DNA from: Trochalopteron elliotii
Taxonomy: Eukaryota > Chordata > Aves > Passeriformes > Leiothrichidae
NCBI GenBank assembly: GCA_024734555.1
Contig: JANPWX010000130.1
Location: 748,663 to 812,662, forward strand
DNA length: 64,000 bases
Direction of reading: 5' to 3'
Below the pieces are notes generated by a model that saw only the letters and a program-made list of their open reading frames with translations, did not search any database and was not told the DNA's origin. Shown in pieces: positions 51,301 to 63,073 of the stretch. Position 1 is the first letter of the stretch; the number at the start of each line of letters is the position of its first letter. The translations under genes were made by a program, and so were the position numbers.

Positions 51301-52741
51301 CATAGTTCACTCCTCTGTCCTATAGACAAGAGTCCTTGATAGTTGGAAGCTGGGTACTTCCAACACCCCAGAAACGTTTCTGGAAAGGAGTCAGTTCTTT
51401 CCTTGAGGTCTGGTAAGAGTCAGACAGAGAGATACCCTGAAACAGTAACAAACCCATGCTCTCTGTGTGCCAGTTTAACCCACTGTGCATAAATCCTACT
51501 GATGGCATTAATTATGGTTATAATTAAAGATATGCCATAAAGACAATTTTTTACTACAGTCCTAGAAATACTCTGCTTAGAGATCTCTACAAGCAAATTT
51601 AATGCAGTTGTCTACTATTTTGGATACTCCAGAAATGAGAATGTGTCCCAGAATTTCATAGGCCTCGTGGTTCAGGTATGTGACATATAAGTAGTCAGGA
51701 CGTACACTCAGCCACAAGTGCTAATGAGAAAGTAATTAATTACAGATTCCATATCATTGTATTTGAAAAGCCCCGCCAGTTATACCAGAACCAGACAGAC
51801 GTGGTGTGGTGAAAAGAGCTCAGCATCCTTTAATAGTGATGTAGCTGCTCAGCTGCTCTCTGGAGCAAAGAATTAACACTGCCTTAGAAATATAACGCTC
51901 TTTGCTTCTAAATTGAATTCTGTGGCCTCTTCAATGAAGAAGAATGAGTGAACTTAAAAGTCCAAGGATATCTAGAGTCTGGTGATGGCAACATCAGCTT
52001 GGAGAGACTTAAAATTTCAACAGAGGAGAGCCCCACTTCTTGCTTTCTTGGTGCATTTTAAATTTTTTTTCATTTCTTTTTCTCTTTCAGAGCTGGCTAC
52101 CATTATTGCTGACATCAGTGAAGAGATTTCCACTGAATTTCAAGGACAACTAGATTAGTTACCAGGTTTTTGTACTGGAAAGGTATGCAATTAACAAAAG
52201 GTACGCTGTTCCCACTGGGCTGGAGCCAAGGATGACCAAGTGTGCTTGCTCAAGTGCAGCTGTGGCACTTCAGGTGCAGCCCAGACAATGGAACCCAGTC
52301 TGGCCAGAAGCTGCAGTTTGGCAACTTAAACCCACTGGGGTCTGCCCAGGCATGGGGAGCAGCAACAGGGAATTTATTTTATGAGTCAGAGCTGTAATTT
52401 CCAAATGGTAGGGTTTGATCTGCAGAAGTTATGTCAGCATAACAACTTTGCAGCAGGCAGTGAGACTTCTGTCAGGTGTGTGGTTTACCAGGAGGAGTCT
52501 TCAGCTGGAAAAAAAATTCTCAGGTGCTTTGCACTGAATGGAAAGCATAAAACGTTTTATTAATGTTTTTTGTATAGTGTTTATTGCCTCATTTCAGTAC
52601 TCCCTAACATTAAAAAAAAAAATAAATCTTTTCTGAAGCAATGATCTAGTTCCTACAAATGTAACTGATATGAAGTGATGCCTATATGCTAACTCCAGGT
52701 TGTAGGTCTCAGCCTCCCAAACAAGGTTTGTGTGTGCCCTT
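48386..52741. other. Single-copy DNA, no gene recognised
   Basis: There are short A/T homopolymers at about 48570 and at 51134-51148 (15 T). No gene-like structure or named repeat is seen. The plus-strand frame at 49689-50066 (125 codons) has no recognisable domain. Confidence 0.5.
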
Positions 52742-53130
52742 ACAGAATGATAGAATAGTCTGGGTTCGAAGGAGCATTTAAAGATGACTTAGTCTAGCTG
52801 CTAGTCTAGCTGCCCCGTGTTAGGCAGGAGCATCTCCAACTCCATCAGGTTGCTCAGAGCCCCGCCCAACATGCCCTTTAACATCCCCAGGATGGTTCAT
52901 CTACAACTGCCCTGGGCAACCTGTTCCAGTGATTCACCTTATATCTAGTCTGAATTGACCGTCTTTTAGTTTAGAACAATTCCCTCTTTTCCTATATCAA
53001 CGCACCACGCTAAAAAGTCTGTTCCCATCTTTCTTACAAGCTCCCTTTAAGTACTAAGAGGCTCTAATATGGTTTCCCAGGAGCCTTCTCTTTTCCAGAG
53101 AACAACCCCAATGCCCTTATTCTTGTGAAT
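52742..53130 (-). mobile_element. CR1 LINE 3' fragment with tail
   Basis: The plus strand begins ACAGAATGATAGAATAGTCT, the reverse complement of the CR1 ATTCTATGATTCT tail. It continues GGGTTCGAAGGAGCATTTAA, CTCCATCAGGTTGCTCAGAG, CCCTGGGCAACCTGTTCCAG and CCCTCTTTTCCTATATCAA. The tail marks the true 3' end at about 52742. A 12-base segment TAGTCTAGCTGC is duplicated near 52.79-52.81 kb. About 390 bases remain. Confidence 0.9.
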
Positions 53131-53368
53131 TTTCCCATGAACTCCCATGGAAATAGTTGCTTCCGTAATGCTATGCATATGTTTTGAGGGCTCAGAAAAG
53201 ACTGGGAAATGACAAACATATGGGCTCAAAACTTCTGAGAAAATGAGAACTGCCAGTGTTTCCGTAATTAAAGATATGCTCTGTAAACTGTCCCTGCTTC
53301 CCCCTTTCCCTTATCCAAGATGAATGAAATGTGGAACACTTCACTGAGCCTGGGAAGTAAGTTAAGGT

Positions 53369-53416
53369 TATAAAAGTCATTGCGTTTGATGATGTCACGT
53401 CCCTTTTGATGACACG
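53369..53416 (+). promoter_or_regulatory. TATA-like box and two CRE/ATF-like sites at the edge of CpG island 2
   Basis: TATAAAAG lies at 53369-53376. TGATGTCACG lies at 53390-53399, one base from the palindromic CRE TGACGTCA, and TGATGACACG follows at 53407-53416. The two share the flank TTTGATGA. They abut the CpG-rich block, where ATF/CREB sites are common. Calls are by motif only. Confidence 0.4.
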
Positions 53417-53439
53417 GATAAAACATGTCCAAACCCGTG

Positions 53440-54300
53440 CCTGGAGCGGGGTGAGACTTTCTCGGGGGATTGTTTGGGGACGAAAAGTGGTGCAACAAGC
53501 AGAGCCCCTCACTGCGGCAAACCCTCGGCGGGGCTCGGCCGCCCCTTACCCCGCCCGGGGCCGCGTGTGGCCGCGGATGGCGCAGCGCTCGCCTCGGGCC
53601 GGCGNNNNNNNNNNNNNNNNNNNNNNNNNNNNNNNNNNNNNNNNNNNNNNNNNNNNNNNNNNNNNNNNNNNNNNNNNNNNNNNNNNNNNNNNNNNNNNNN
53701 NNNNNNNNNNNNNNNNNNNNNNNNNNNNNNNNNNNNNNNNNNNNNNNNNNNNNNNNNNNNNNNNNNNNNNNNNNNNNNNNNNNNNNNNNNNNNNNNNNNN
53801 NNNNNNNNNNNNNNNNNNNNNNNNNNNNNNNNNNNNNNNNNNNNNNNNNNNNNNNNNNNNNNNNNNNNNNNNNNNNNNNNNNNNNNNNNNNNNNNNNNNN
53901 NNNNNNNNNNNNNNNNNNNNNNNNNNNNNNNNNNNNNNNNNNNNNNNNNNNNNNNNNNNNNNNNNNNNNNNNNNNNNNNNNNNNNNNNNNNNNNNNNNNN
54001 NNCTCTAGGTACAACAGGGACGGCTCCCGTCTCCCCAGTGTTGTAGCCTGCCCTCCTCGTGTCGCTGCTGGTTAATTATATTAGTAGGGTGTGTATGGTA
54101 ATAGGGTATTTGTGGATTGCCCCTGCACATCGCCCGCTGGATTACAGCTTTCGGGATCAGCGCGGAGTTTCCACGGGAAAATGCTGCCGTGGTGCGGAGT
54201 GAGCAGCCCTGGCCGTGCAGGGCAGCGGATCAGATCAGCAGGAGGCCTTGGCCAGCACGCTTGGCTTTGAGGCCCCGCTCTGTTCCCACGTGTGTTGCAG
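53440..54300. promoter_or_regulatory. CpG island 2, probable promoter and first exon
   Basis: CpG density rises at about 53.44 kb (CTCGGCGGGGCTCGGCCGCC; a GC box CCCCGCCC at about 53550; GCCGCGTGTGGCCGCGG) and stays raised to about 54.3 kb after the gap, with an E-box CCACGTGTG near 54288. The centre is missing from the assembly. Direction is not proven. A good plus-strand acceptor at 54396 (CCCTTGCTTCCCTCAG) and the exon candidates at 58.2 and 63.1 kb favour a rightward gene. Confidence 0.75.
53605..54002. other. Assembly gap of 398 N in CpG island 2
   Basis: The N run replaces the GC-rich core of the island, as in the other gap of this window. The frames reported through it (53268-54075, both strands) are artefacts. 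Confidence 0.99.
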
Positions 54301-54396
54301 GATGTTCTTCCAAGAACACCTTTCAGTGATGTAAATCAGAACGCTTGCCAGGTGCCCCACTCAGCATGCTGGCACAGACTCTCACCCTTGCTTCCC

Positions 54397-54846
54397 TCAG
54401 CTGATGGTGTTCTCAGCGTTCCCGTAGGAGTGTTCATGGGCGCTGTGAACTCTGATGATCTGGGGCTTGGTGAACTTTTGCTTCCAGATGTACCCGCTTG
54501 TCCTCTCTGCCTCAATGGTTTCTGCTACAGAAGTGTGAATGTGTGTTGATAGGAACCAAGGTGCTCGGTAATCTGTGGTGACAGATCTGCCTGAGAGCTG
54601 CAGAGCAGAACTGTACTGCTGCTTTACGTTTTTGACTACTTTTTCCTTACCTGGTGTTGGCACCAGCTTGTGATTACAGCCAATGACTGTTGTAAACCTT
54701 TGCTTCCTTGTCTTGTCTGTTTCAGTTTGGGGTACCTTGCAGTGTTTGGTCATTTGATCTCTGTTTGTTGTTGTACCAAGCCTACATTTAAAAATCTCTT
54801 CTGAATAAGAGCTAAAACTGAATTGGGTATTAAAATACAGCAGCAT
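54397..54846 (-). CDS. Candidate open frame (149 codons) with possible small intron
   Basis: The minus-strand frame is open from 54846 to TGA at 54399-54397. It contains a donor (ACACCAG|GTAAGG at 54650) and an acceptor (CACTTCTGTAG before 54524) that would remove exactly 126 bases and keep frame. A further acceptor (GCTCTTATTCAG) precedes 54800. The last 33 codons, starting YIWKQKFTKPQIIRVHSAHE, have mostly C or G in third position, unlike the surrounding DNA. However, the raised GC of the neighbouring island could cause this. The family is not recognised. A leftward gene ending beside a promoter island would be unusual, so a retrocopy or chance frame is as likely. Confidence 0.2.
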   Translation of the reverse strand: MLLYFNTQFSFSSYSEEIFKCRLGTTTNRDQMTKHCKVPQTETDKTRKQRFTTVIGCNHKLVPTPGKEKVVKNVKQQYSSALQLSGRSVTTDYRAPWFLSTHIHTSVAETIEAERTSGYIWKQKFTKPQIIRVHSAHEHSYGNAENTIS

Positions 54847-54849
54847 TTT

Positions 54850-57800
54850 GGAAGACCACAGAAGAGGCCTAGATTACCCTTGGGTACAGACTTGCAGGAT
54901 CTGCCTACCGTGATCTCTGTTGTTTGTAGTTTTTCTTCTCAAGCTGGGTGCGAAATCTTGTGACTTGGTTATGTCTAATGTTCTCTAAGTCTGGCCCTTA
55001 ATTGGTGTATAGTATGATAAGTAATAATACTAAAGAAGTGGACCCTCTCCTCAATTACATGTAGTTATATTTATGCATTCATCATCTTGGGACCCAGCTG
55101 CAGAGCCTCAACTAGGTCTTGTCATCCCCTGATGTTATCAGAGCTCCTATCAACATGCTACAGGACACAGGTCAGATCTGCAGATTTTGGTGTGGCTCAT
55201 AATTTTAGGTGGGAACTCTGCAGCTCATAGTGTGACTGTTGAAAATTTAGAAGACAACATTCTCAATTTTGTCTTAATTGTACCTGTGAATGTGAAGGTT
55301 CAGGCAAGGAAGTCTCATTGTACTGGGCTTCTTAAATAGTGCTGATTGGCACCTGGTGGAGTTCTGAACATTACGAGCACATGCTTGAACTGCAGACAGG
55401 TGGGGAGAAAGGTCCTTTAGGATTTTTTTCCTTAGAGAAATAGGATGTAAACCAGGTGCTCACTGGTGGTGTGATTTTGCAAATCATCGGCTTACTTGAA
55501 ATGGCTAAATTTCACTGTGGCCCCTTATGTCAGGTAGGGTGGGATAACTCTCATTTGAAAAGATCATTATGTGTCTATAGCCTATAAGCAATAAGGATGC
55601 AGAATAAAGCCTGGCTTGGAGGCAATGCTTTAGGCACAATAGTCTTGTTGCCCACTCCAGCGCTGCTCCCGTGGTGAACAAAATGAGGATGTTCTCTAAT
55701 AGGGGACAGTTCTGCTCTTTGTGTAGGGTTCTTTGCATAGGCTCAGGTGGGTGTTAGAGTTGGCTTGTGTTGTCTGAGGTGTGGCATGTGCTCAGGTACA
55801 GGGACATGGCCTGGCACTACCTGGGGGGCCATTTAGCTGCTGTAGGAAAGTGAGAGCAGCTGGCAGGACTGTCAGGTGTGTGGCATGAGCTGGGCTTCAT
55901 GTGTTGCCAGTAAGAACTATTGCACCTTCTCTGCAGTCTCCCAGCCAGCCCCTGGCTGGGAAGGCAGTGAGTGGGGTGGAAGTAGCCCTCTGGGCTGGGT
56001 CTGGCCTCTGTGTTGCCTTTCAGATGACTGTGGGGTCGGAGCGGGGACAGTGCTCCACACTGACACCATTGTGGGCCCAGCCACACGCAGGGACTGGGAA
56101 GCAGCCGGAGCTGTGGAGCGGCTGTGTCATGGCAGCTCCTCAGTGGTGTGATGGGCACATGATCTTTCTGTGGTGTCTTGTTACTCAAGGATAAGCATCT
56201 CGCTTATTTTTGAGGAGTTACAACATAGTGGGCAAGTTGGAGTTGTTAAAAAACAAACCTTGCTCTCTGTATTTTATTGAGAGTGATTATATTAGTGGTA
56301 TGATAAATAACATCTATTACTAAAAGAGCAACAGACAGTGGTTTTGAGCTTGTTTTGGTGTTTAGAATTACAAATGCCTTTTATGTGGACCTAATAGCTT
56401 GTGGTTACATCTTATTCCATACTCAGAACTACTGATACTGTGCAAGTTGATTATATAGGATTATGACTTAATTACTGGTCTGAATTGCCAACTGAGGAGT
56501 TTAAATGAAGAACCATCTTATCTCAAATGTGGGCTTGCCATGTGTGTATGTTGCATGTGAGATAATTTCTGCTATATATTGGTCATTATTAATCATCCTT
56601 GTTGAGTCTTCTGTGTAGTACAGTAAATTTAAATTTTAGTTTGTGAAATTATTCTGGGTAATCTTCAGCACATGCAAGAAGAAGTTAATAGTAATTTCCA
56701 TTTAACTTTGTGACGGGTCTACATTGAGACCTTGTGACGGGTCATTGAGAGGCTTACAAAAGAATAAAGATTGAGAAATGTGAGGCTCCCTTGCTGCTTC
56801 TGTATATGCACTTCTGGGGTAAACCCTTTAATGGCCACTATTAAAAACACAGGTGTGAGTATTGCTGATCTGGAGACCTGAGCAGGCCTGAGCTTAAGCA
56901 GCATAAACCAGAAGGGGAAGCTGTAGCTGCAAACAGAGTTTGCCTCTGTCTGTGGAGCTTAGAAATAAACTTTTCATTTGCCAGGCCAGGATATTTTTAT
57001 GTGGTGACTGCTTTAATTTTTTGTTTAAAACGGCAACACAGGTTAATTTCCTGTGCTTCTTTGTGTTCCTTACAAAGCCCCACAACACAAGCACCTTCTG
57101 CAGTGCTCAATGGAGGCTTTGTCTTCAGCATGGCATGGATGTGCCTACCGCTTCCTTAGAGGCATCGGCTGGCTGCACATTGCAGCACACTCACATGGTT
57201 TCCAATACTTTGAGTCTCCAGCCAGCAATACACAACAAAATATCTTCTTCTGCATATTTGAGATCAGAATTCAGGCCCACAGTGGAAATGTTGTCTGTGC
57301 AAACAGCCACGCTATTATTAGTACTTCCTCAATTATGTGAGCTACATGCAAGTCTTTGTGGAGAATTTTCATGGCATGTAATTTTTTTTATGGTTGGAGT
57401 TTCTAAATATGAGTGAAATTGCTGCTGTTTTAAAATCTTCGGTTGTTCATTGTGCAGGGCATAATCTATATAATTTTAATTTATGCATTTCCTTCTTTCT
57501 ACTGGGGTTACAGTGTATCGTAGAGGGAACATTTTGACAGTGTTGGAAAGTGGTTGGGTACTTGGATGTTTGCAGGTGCAAATCTATGACATTTACTTGC
57601 CTGCTTGAAAGGTTCTCGGTATGCACAAAGGCAACAGACACTACTAAACCAGTTGGTAGCTGCACATCTGGTTGTTAGCCTGATGCTTGTAGTTTGACTC
57701 CAAAATTTGAATGCAAATAGTACCTTGAACATCGTGAAAGGTTGCTGGAAGTGTAGGAGGAGCTAGTTGAATTTTCTCCAGCAGACAGGGCCTATTGCTG

Positions 57801-58207
57801 TGTAGGGATGGGAGAGTGAAAGAGCTTTGCCTTAAATGGAGGTATCAGTAGGAAATTAATTTTCAGTAGGAGATGACTCTGCAGGGGAAGACTTTAAATT
57901 GGGAGGGGGTGAACATGTGCTAATATGAAGTGTTAGAAAGCAAAGACTGTGGGGGAAAGAGTGATCACAGGAGGAGAAGAACAAAATAGATGCACTGCTC
58001 TGGAAGGCTGCACCAAGGTTCTCTAAGTGCTTTCCAGCTGTTCCCAAATGTATCTGCACATAAACAGGCCTCCTGGGGCTATTAATCCAAAATTCCAGGA
58101 GAAAATCCAAGATTAAGTGGGAAAAGTATTTCTGTAATCCAACAAAGAATGGACATGTAAATGTGTTCCAGCAAGACCTGAATCAATAAATTCATGGCCT
58201 CCTTTAG
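54850..58207. other. Single-copy DNA, possible first intron
   Basis: No named repeat is found. A GC-richer block at 55.88-56.16 kb is open in more than one plus-strand frame and has good acceptors (TTCTCTGCAG at 55936, GTTGCCTTTCAG at 56021) but no matching donors that define an exon. A 10-base-stem hairpin lies at 55939-55961. The 158-codon frame at 56940-57416 overlaps another long frame and has no recognised domain. Confidence 0.4.
56708..56750. repeat. Local duplication, 24-base period
   Basis: TTGTGACGGGTC is followed by CATTGAGA twice (56708 and 56732), the second copy lacking two bases. CpG is kept in both copies (GACGGG). It is a simple local duplication. Confidence 0.75.
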
Positions 58208-58256
58208 TTATCTTCTGTGGCCTTCATGAGCTTTCGGTGGAAAAGACAAGGGAAAG
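58208..58256 (+). CDS. Candidate 49-base exon, unidentified protein
   Basis: A short acceptor (CATGGCCTCCTTTAG) and a near-consensus donor (GGGAAAG|GTATGT) bound 49 bases. Read from the third base, the frame gives IFCGLHELSVEKTRE and leaves two bases (AG). These join in phase with the next candidate exon at 58331, whose first base is G, giving an Arg codon. A second frame is also open. The family is not recognised. The good donor and the phase match are the reasons for listing it. Confidence 0.25.
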
Positions 58257-58330
58257 GTATGTCCATATCTTTCTATAAATGTTGTTGGTATTTGACATGT
58301 CACTGAAAGTACTTTTTCTACCATCATCAG

Positions 58331-58499
58331 GAAACTGGAAGAACCCCTTGATATTAGAAACCAAGCAGCCCACCCATCACTCCATTCCTTCTGTGCTCTC
58401 TGTGAAGATACCAAAGGCCATGTAGGAAAGTTTTTCTCCATTGGTAGAAATGTAATAGGAGAAAAGGTAACTGTGCTGTTCACTGTGTCTCAGAATTGA
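58331..58499 (+). CDS. Candidate exon in phase with the one before, unidentified protein
   Basis: A strong acceptor (TACTTTTTCTACCATCATCAG) precedes a frame of 55 codons to TGA at 58497-58499. It begins KLEEPLDIRNQAAHPSLHSF, continues CALCEDTKGHVGKFF and ends with TVSQN. A donor (GAGAAAAG|GTAACT at 58466) inside the frame would make this an internal exon ending in phase 0. Otherwise it is terminal. The two Cys in CALC are not enough to name a zinc site. The other two frames are closed early. A minus-strand frame (58208-58483) overlaps, so chance remains possible. Confidence 0.25.
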
Positions 58500-61400
58500 A
58501 GAAATTGCACCTACAAAGAAGAAGAAATGGCAGCTCTAAATGGAGGAAGGAGTTTGCTGTGGTACCAGACCTGTGGGGTCTGTAACTGAGCTTTGCTATA
58601 CATAGTGCTTCAAACCCAGCTGGTATGAGTGAGGAAGAGGGCTGAGGCTGTTTGACATGAGTACGGCTTTGGGGAGGAGAAGGGACCACTGTTAGGATCA
58701 CCTTCAGGTTCTCCTAGCCAGTGCCTGGAAGTCTTCTTCTCTCCAGTGTTGCCCATCTGCTTGTTTCCTGTTCTTCTCATACTTCCTGTCTGTTTGGTAC
58801 ACTTCTGAATTTTCTCATTCTTTTGTACAGTTTTAGCCAAACTGAACAAGTGAAAGAAATACCTAGTGTGTCATTGTGAAGTTCCTATTGCGTACAAAGG
58901 TTTTGTTGTGTTCTGCATGTGGGCTTCTGCTTTAAGGTTGAGGATATGGATGCTTTCTTTGAATGTTGGGTTGGGTGTTTTGTTTATTGGAAGGCCTTAA
59001 TGGTTTTTTGGTTGCTTGGTTTGGCTTTGTGGTGTGCAGGAGAACGCTGTCCACATACTGTAGTACTGGTTTCTGTGTTCTGTGCAACTAATGAGCCAGG
59101 GCTTGAGTATAAGGAATAATTTGTGTGAACTTCAACCCTATTTTCCTCATTGAAGGTAAGAATTTTTTACTTCTGAGACTTAAAATCATCAAGTAAAGAC
59201 TTGAACATCAGGTGCAAAGCATTATTGCAAATTACAGCCCGTCTCTTGTAACCTGGTAAGCACACGCAGTCTCTTAGCACTTCTGAGCCTCAAAGTGCTG
59301 GAGCCCTCTCTCCCATCATAGCCCAGGTGAATGCCTGGGAGCTTTGCCTTGTGAGGCTGTTAGATTTGTATTTACAACACAGCTGGCTCTGTGATTAGGT
59401 GCATTCTCAGAGTAATTCCTTACTTCCTTTTGGTACTGTTTTGGTAGGGGGGTTTTTTGGTGTCTGCCAGCTTGCAAGTGGTTGGGCTGCAACTAGCCTG
59501 CATGGGAGTGCTCCCCAAAGAGGGTTATTTGTACAGACCAGCTTTGTGGAAACCCAGCCTGTCCTTGGTCATTGAGGGATTGTAGCTTGACTTGGCTTTA
59601 AATGTATATTTAAAAGCCTCTGCTTCGGCTAGTTCAGCAAGAATTTTTTTTGGTTTTTTTTGGATGGAGTGTGTCAAAATGAATCATTCATGGATGTCTT
59701 GGCAGGTGGGTGGCAAGAGAGAGAACTCTGCATGCCTGTAAGAAGACTTCTGATCTAGTTCATGATGTTACATATCTTGCTCTGCTTGCTGATGGTTTCT
59801 CTCTGCGATGGTAGATGGCTCTGGAGGGTGTTTTTGCACAGGAATGCTGGTGGCTTTTGTTTCTGCATTCCCCATCTTGGCGGAGCTTAGAGCTTTCTGT
59901 CATTATTTCCTCCTGTGCACTTGGGCTCTAGTAAATTAGAGCACTTGTAATAAGCTTCCTTGTTAATTTTCTTATATGCACACATGAACAGGTCACGGCT
60001 GGCAAGTTTGTACATACCTGGTTTTGAGTCCCCCCTTTCAAATGGTATTTTCTACCAACCCTCTTGAAGTAAGGAGAGAACCATGCAAAGGATGCCAGCC
60101 AGGGGATTGGTTTGTGAGGGCCACCTTGACTCATGAGACAGGAGGATGCTGAAAAGGCTGGGGCAGCAGAGCTTACCTTTGGGGCAGGCCAGCCTGTATA
60201 AGCAGCAAAGCATGGGGCCATCCATGGTATTACAGACTGGGAAAGCTTCCTGCTGCCTCCCTGTAGCAGTTGTTGTGCCTGCAGGATCAACAGTCCCTGT
60301 AGATAAGTGGAGATTGCTTCTTTCTGCTGTCTTTCCTTCCCAGGGTATCCTCATGTCCAAACTATCTCAGACAGAATCCCAGACTGTCTCCTTGAAACTT
60401 TCAATTTAATTTTCCTGAAGATCTCATGATACAGAAGGGGAAAATTGTGAGACATCATTTTAGTTACCTTCATCTGTCTGCATCAGCTCAAGGACAGCTG
60501 AATTGTTAGTTACTGTGTGAATTCATAGTAAGAGAGGTCCCATCTTTGTCTTTATTTGTTAAAACCTGCTCTGCTGCTTGACTTTGTGCAAGGTGGCTTC
60601 TGTGCTTTTAAGTGGAAAGAGCAGGGTGGATGCTGGAGTGGAAATGGATGAGGCTTCCACCATCAGGGATTGGAAAGGCAACCAGTTTTGTGTGCTGGCA
60701 GGGGTTTGGGGTAAATGAGCTCTCTGAGACCAAGATGTGGTTTTGGCTGACAAAGAGAAGGGCTTCCATTGTTTCCCTCTGGGATGCCGGGGAAAGAAAT
60801 GCACATTAGCAAAAGGTAGGAGTGTGGAACCATCAAAAGATATTGACTTGGCCTTGCTGGTTGGTTTTAGTACAATATGAGATGTGCCATGGTTTCACTG
60901 TACTTTTTAACCAATAAACATGACTTTTTATGAAACACAACGTGAGGAAAAGAATGGGGTGCCTGTGGCTGGTATCAAATTTACATATGTAAAATTGTAT
61001 TGTTAATAAGGGAGTTTGGGGTTTTCTTCCTTTTGTGATCATGATCTTTGATTCTGCAGGAATTTTACATACTTATAAATATATCAAATCGAGGGGGAAA
61101 TAAAATGGACAACAATAAATTAATAGGGTCCTTTTGGGTCATCAAATTCTGTTTTCTTTATCTGCTTTTCTCTAGTGAAGGCAGATACAGGAATTCTAAA
61201 GTCTTCTCAACATTGCACATTTTATAATTGCCCGTTTGTAACCAAGTTTGGAATTGAGTTCTTGGTGTTGCTGCTACATGAATTATACTCTCTGAATTCT
61301 AGTGTTCTTTGCTTCTGCTTGCAGGGTCAGCTGCTTCTAATATTTGGCCTGAAGTTCAATACCAATAAAAATGTTCTTTTGGTGGTCAGTTCTGATGTGA

Positions 61401-63073
61401 TTTCAGGGTTTTTTTTTTTGCTAAGTATGTTGTGCCTGGTTAACTGCGGTCTTTGATAGTTTCACCTTCTATGGATTTATACTTTATTTTATAAAGGGGA
61501 AATACAGGAATTGTAACCACAGTTTCCTTCCCACAGTCTTAGTAAACGCATGTCTTCAACAACAACAAAAAAGTTATTTCTTAGGGGAAGTTTGTTATCT
61601 TTGGTTTGGTTTAGATAACTCTTTCAGGGTAATTCACCTCATTCTGTGCAGCTGGGCACCAGGGAGAGACGAACAGCCCAGCTCTGAAATCAGGGTCTGG
61701 CCTTTTCAGCTGGCACACTGGGCATGCCACAGACACAGGCCTGGTGTTCTAAACTCACAGTTTGATAGATTTTGTATCTGACAGCTGAGGAAAGGAGACC
61801 GACATGCTCTTACATGAGGTAAAGGAGCAGCATTAATATTTGCAGGGTAAAAGGTTTGTTTTTCTCTTTTTTTTTTTAAGTTCAATATCTCTCTGCTGTT
61901 CAAAATCCTATTTCTGAGATGAAAGGAAAAAAGGAAGAATTTTTGTGAAAGTTTCTTTTGCATTTTTTTCAAGTGAGTAATAGACTAGTCAGTTATTCTA
62001 ATTAATTTTGTACTAGTCTTAAGACTTCTTACAACCAACTAAAAAACCCCTTGCTTTATTGGTACTATAAAATTGAACATGTTCAATGAAGTGATCAGTG
62101 AAAAATTAAATGCATTGCCACATCCATTTTAAAAGAATTGAAACTATCCCTAAGCACATGCTAAGTACCGATAGATATTGGTATTGTGAGTGTGTAAAAA
62201 TGAAATCCAATTTTAAGACGTAATTATGGGAAAGGACAAGGCTGTAAGATCTGGAAGTGGATCTGTTGGGCCTTTGTTCTGTAATCTCCATAACAATGCA
62301 GGTAATTGTATATGACAAATCTCAACAATACACTCCTTTGTCCCTATTAAAAGAGAGAACTTGCCTTTGTCTGTAACTTATTAAGGGCTTGCATTTGGAC
62401 ATGTTAAAATTTTGGGGAGATAGTTCCAGAGGAAAAAACCTAGCTAGTTAACAGAAGCTAAAAAAAAAAAAGTTATTTTATGTGTTGAATCCATTTGGAA
62501 ACAGGCCTTTTACCCAGCTTAACAGTTACAGGATGAAATGTTGTTCCAAAGTGTTTAGATGTTTCTTCATAAGATGTGACTTTAATGGCCAAGTCCACCA
62601 GCAGCATGTTAGTGCATTTTTATCTTCTTGTCTTTCTCTCCAATGATTTTTCACTATTGCTGAAGGGTAATTGGTCTAAAATATAAATGTCTTAATGTAA
62701 TTTTTATGTGGATTTGAGACTATATAATGAAAGTGTAATTGCTTCTGAGCTTTTATTGTGTGTGCCCAGTTCCTCTGTGACATTCTTGTTTCTGATGTCT
62801 GCTGTACACTCATAGTAGAATAGCCAAATTAAAGAAGCTAATAATCAGCTCTCTATATTTATGAATTTGAAGGCCTAAAATTCTTGGTAAAAAAAGAGCT
62901 GTATCCTCAACTAACTTTATAATGTGTTTTAAAAAACCACCGAACACCCAAACTACAAGAGTCTTCCAACAAACTATTATATGCTTTTGATGATTAAAAG
63001 ATATAATTAGTTTATTGTACTCTGAATTAAGCTTAACATTCCCTTTCTTTCTTGTCCACAATATTTTGGGGAG
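58500..63073. other. Single-copy DNA, no gene recognised
   Basis: Good pyrimidine-rich acceptors occur (for example CATTCTTTTGTACAG at about 58831) without open frames behind them. The 120-codon minus-strand frame at 59928-60290 has no recognisable domain. No interspersed repeat was recognised. Confidence 0.4.

Noticed and set aside
53268..54075. Long open frames across the second N run
   Set aside because: Same artefact: the gap has no stops because it has no sequence.
55939..55961. GC hairpin (10-base stem, 3-base loop) as a terminator or miRNA
   Set aside because: Too short for a miRNA precursor, and hairpin terminators of the bacterial type do not apply in a bird genome.
56940..57416. 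158-codon plus-strand frame as a gene
   Set aside because: It overlaps another long frame, shows no codon bias and has no recognisable domain.
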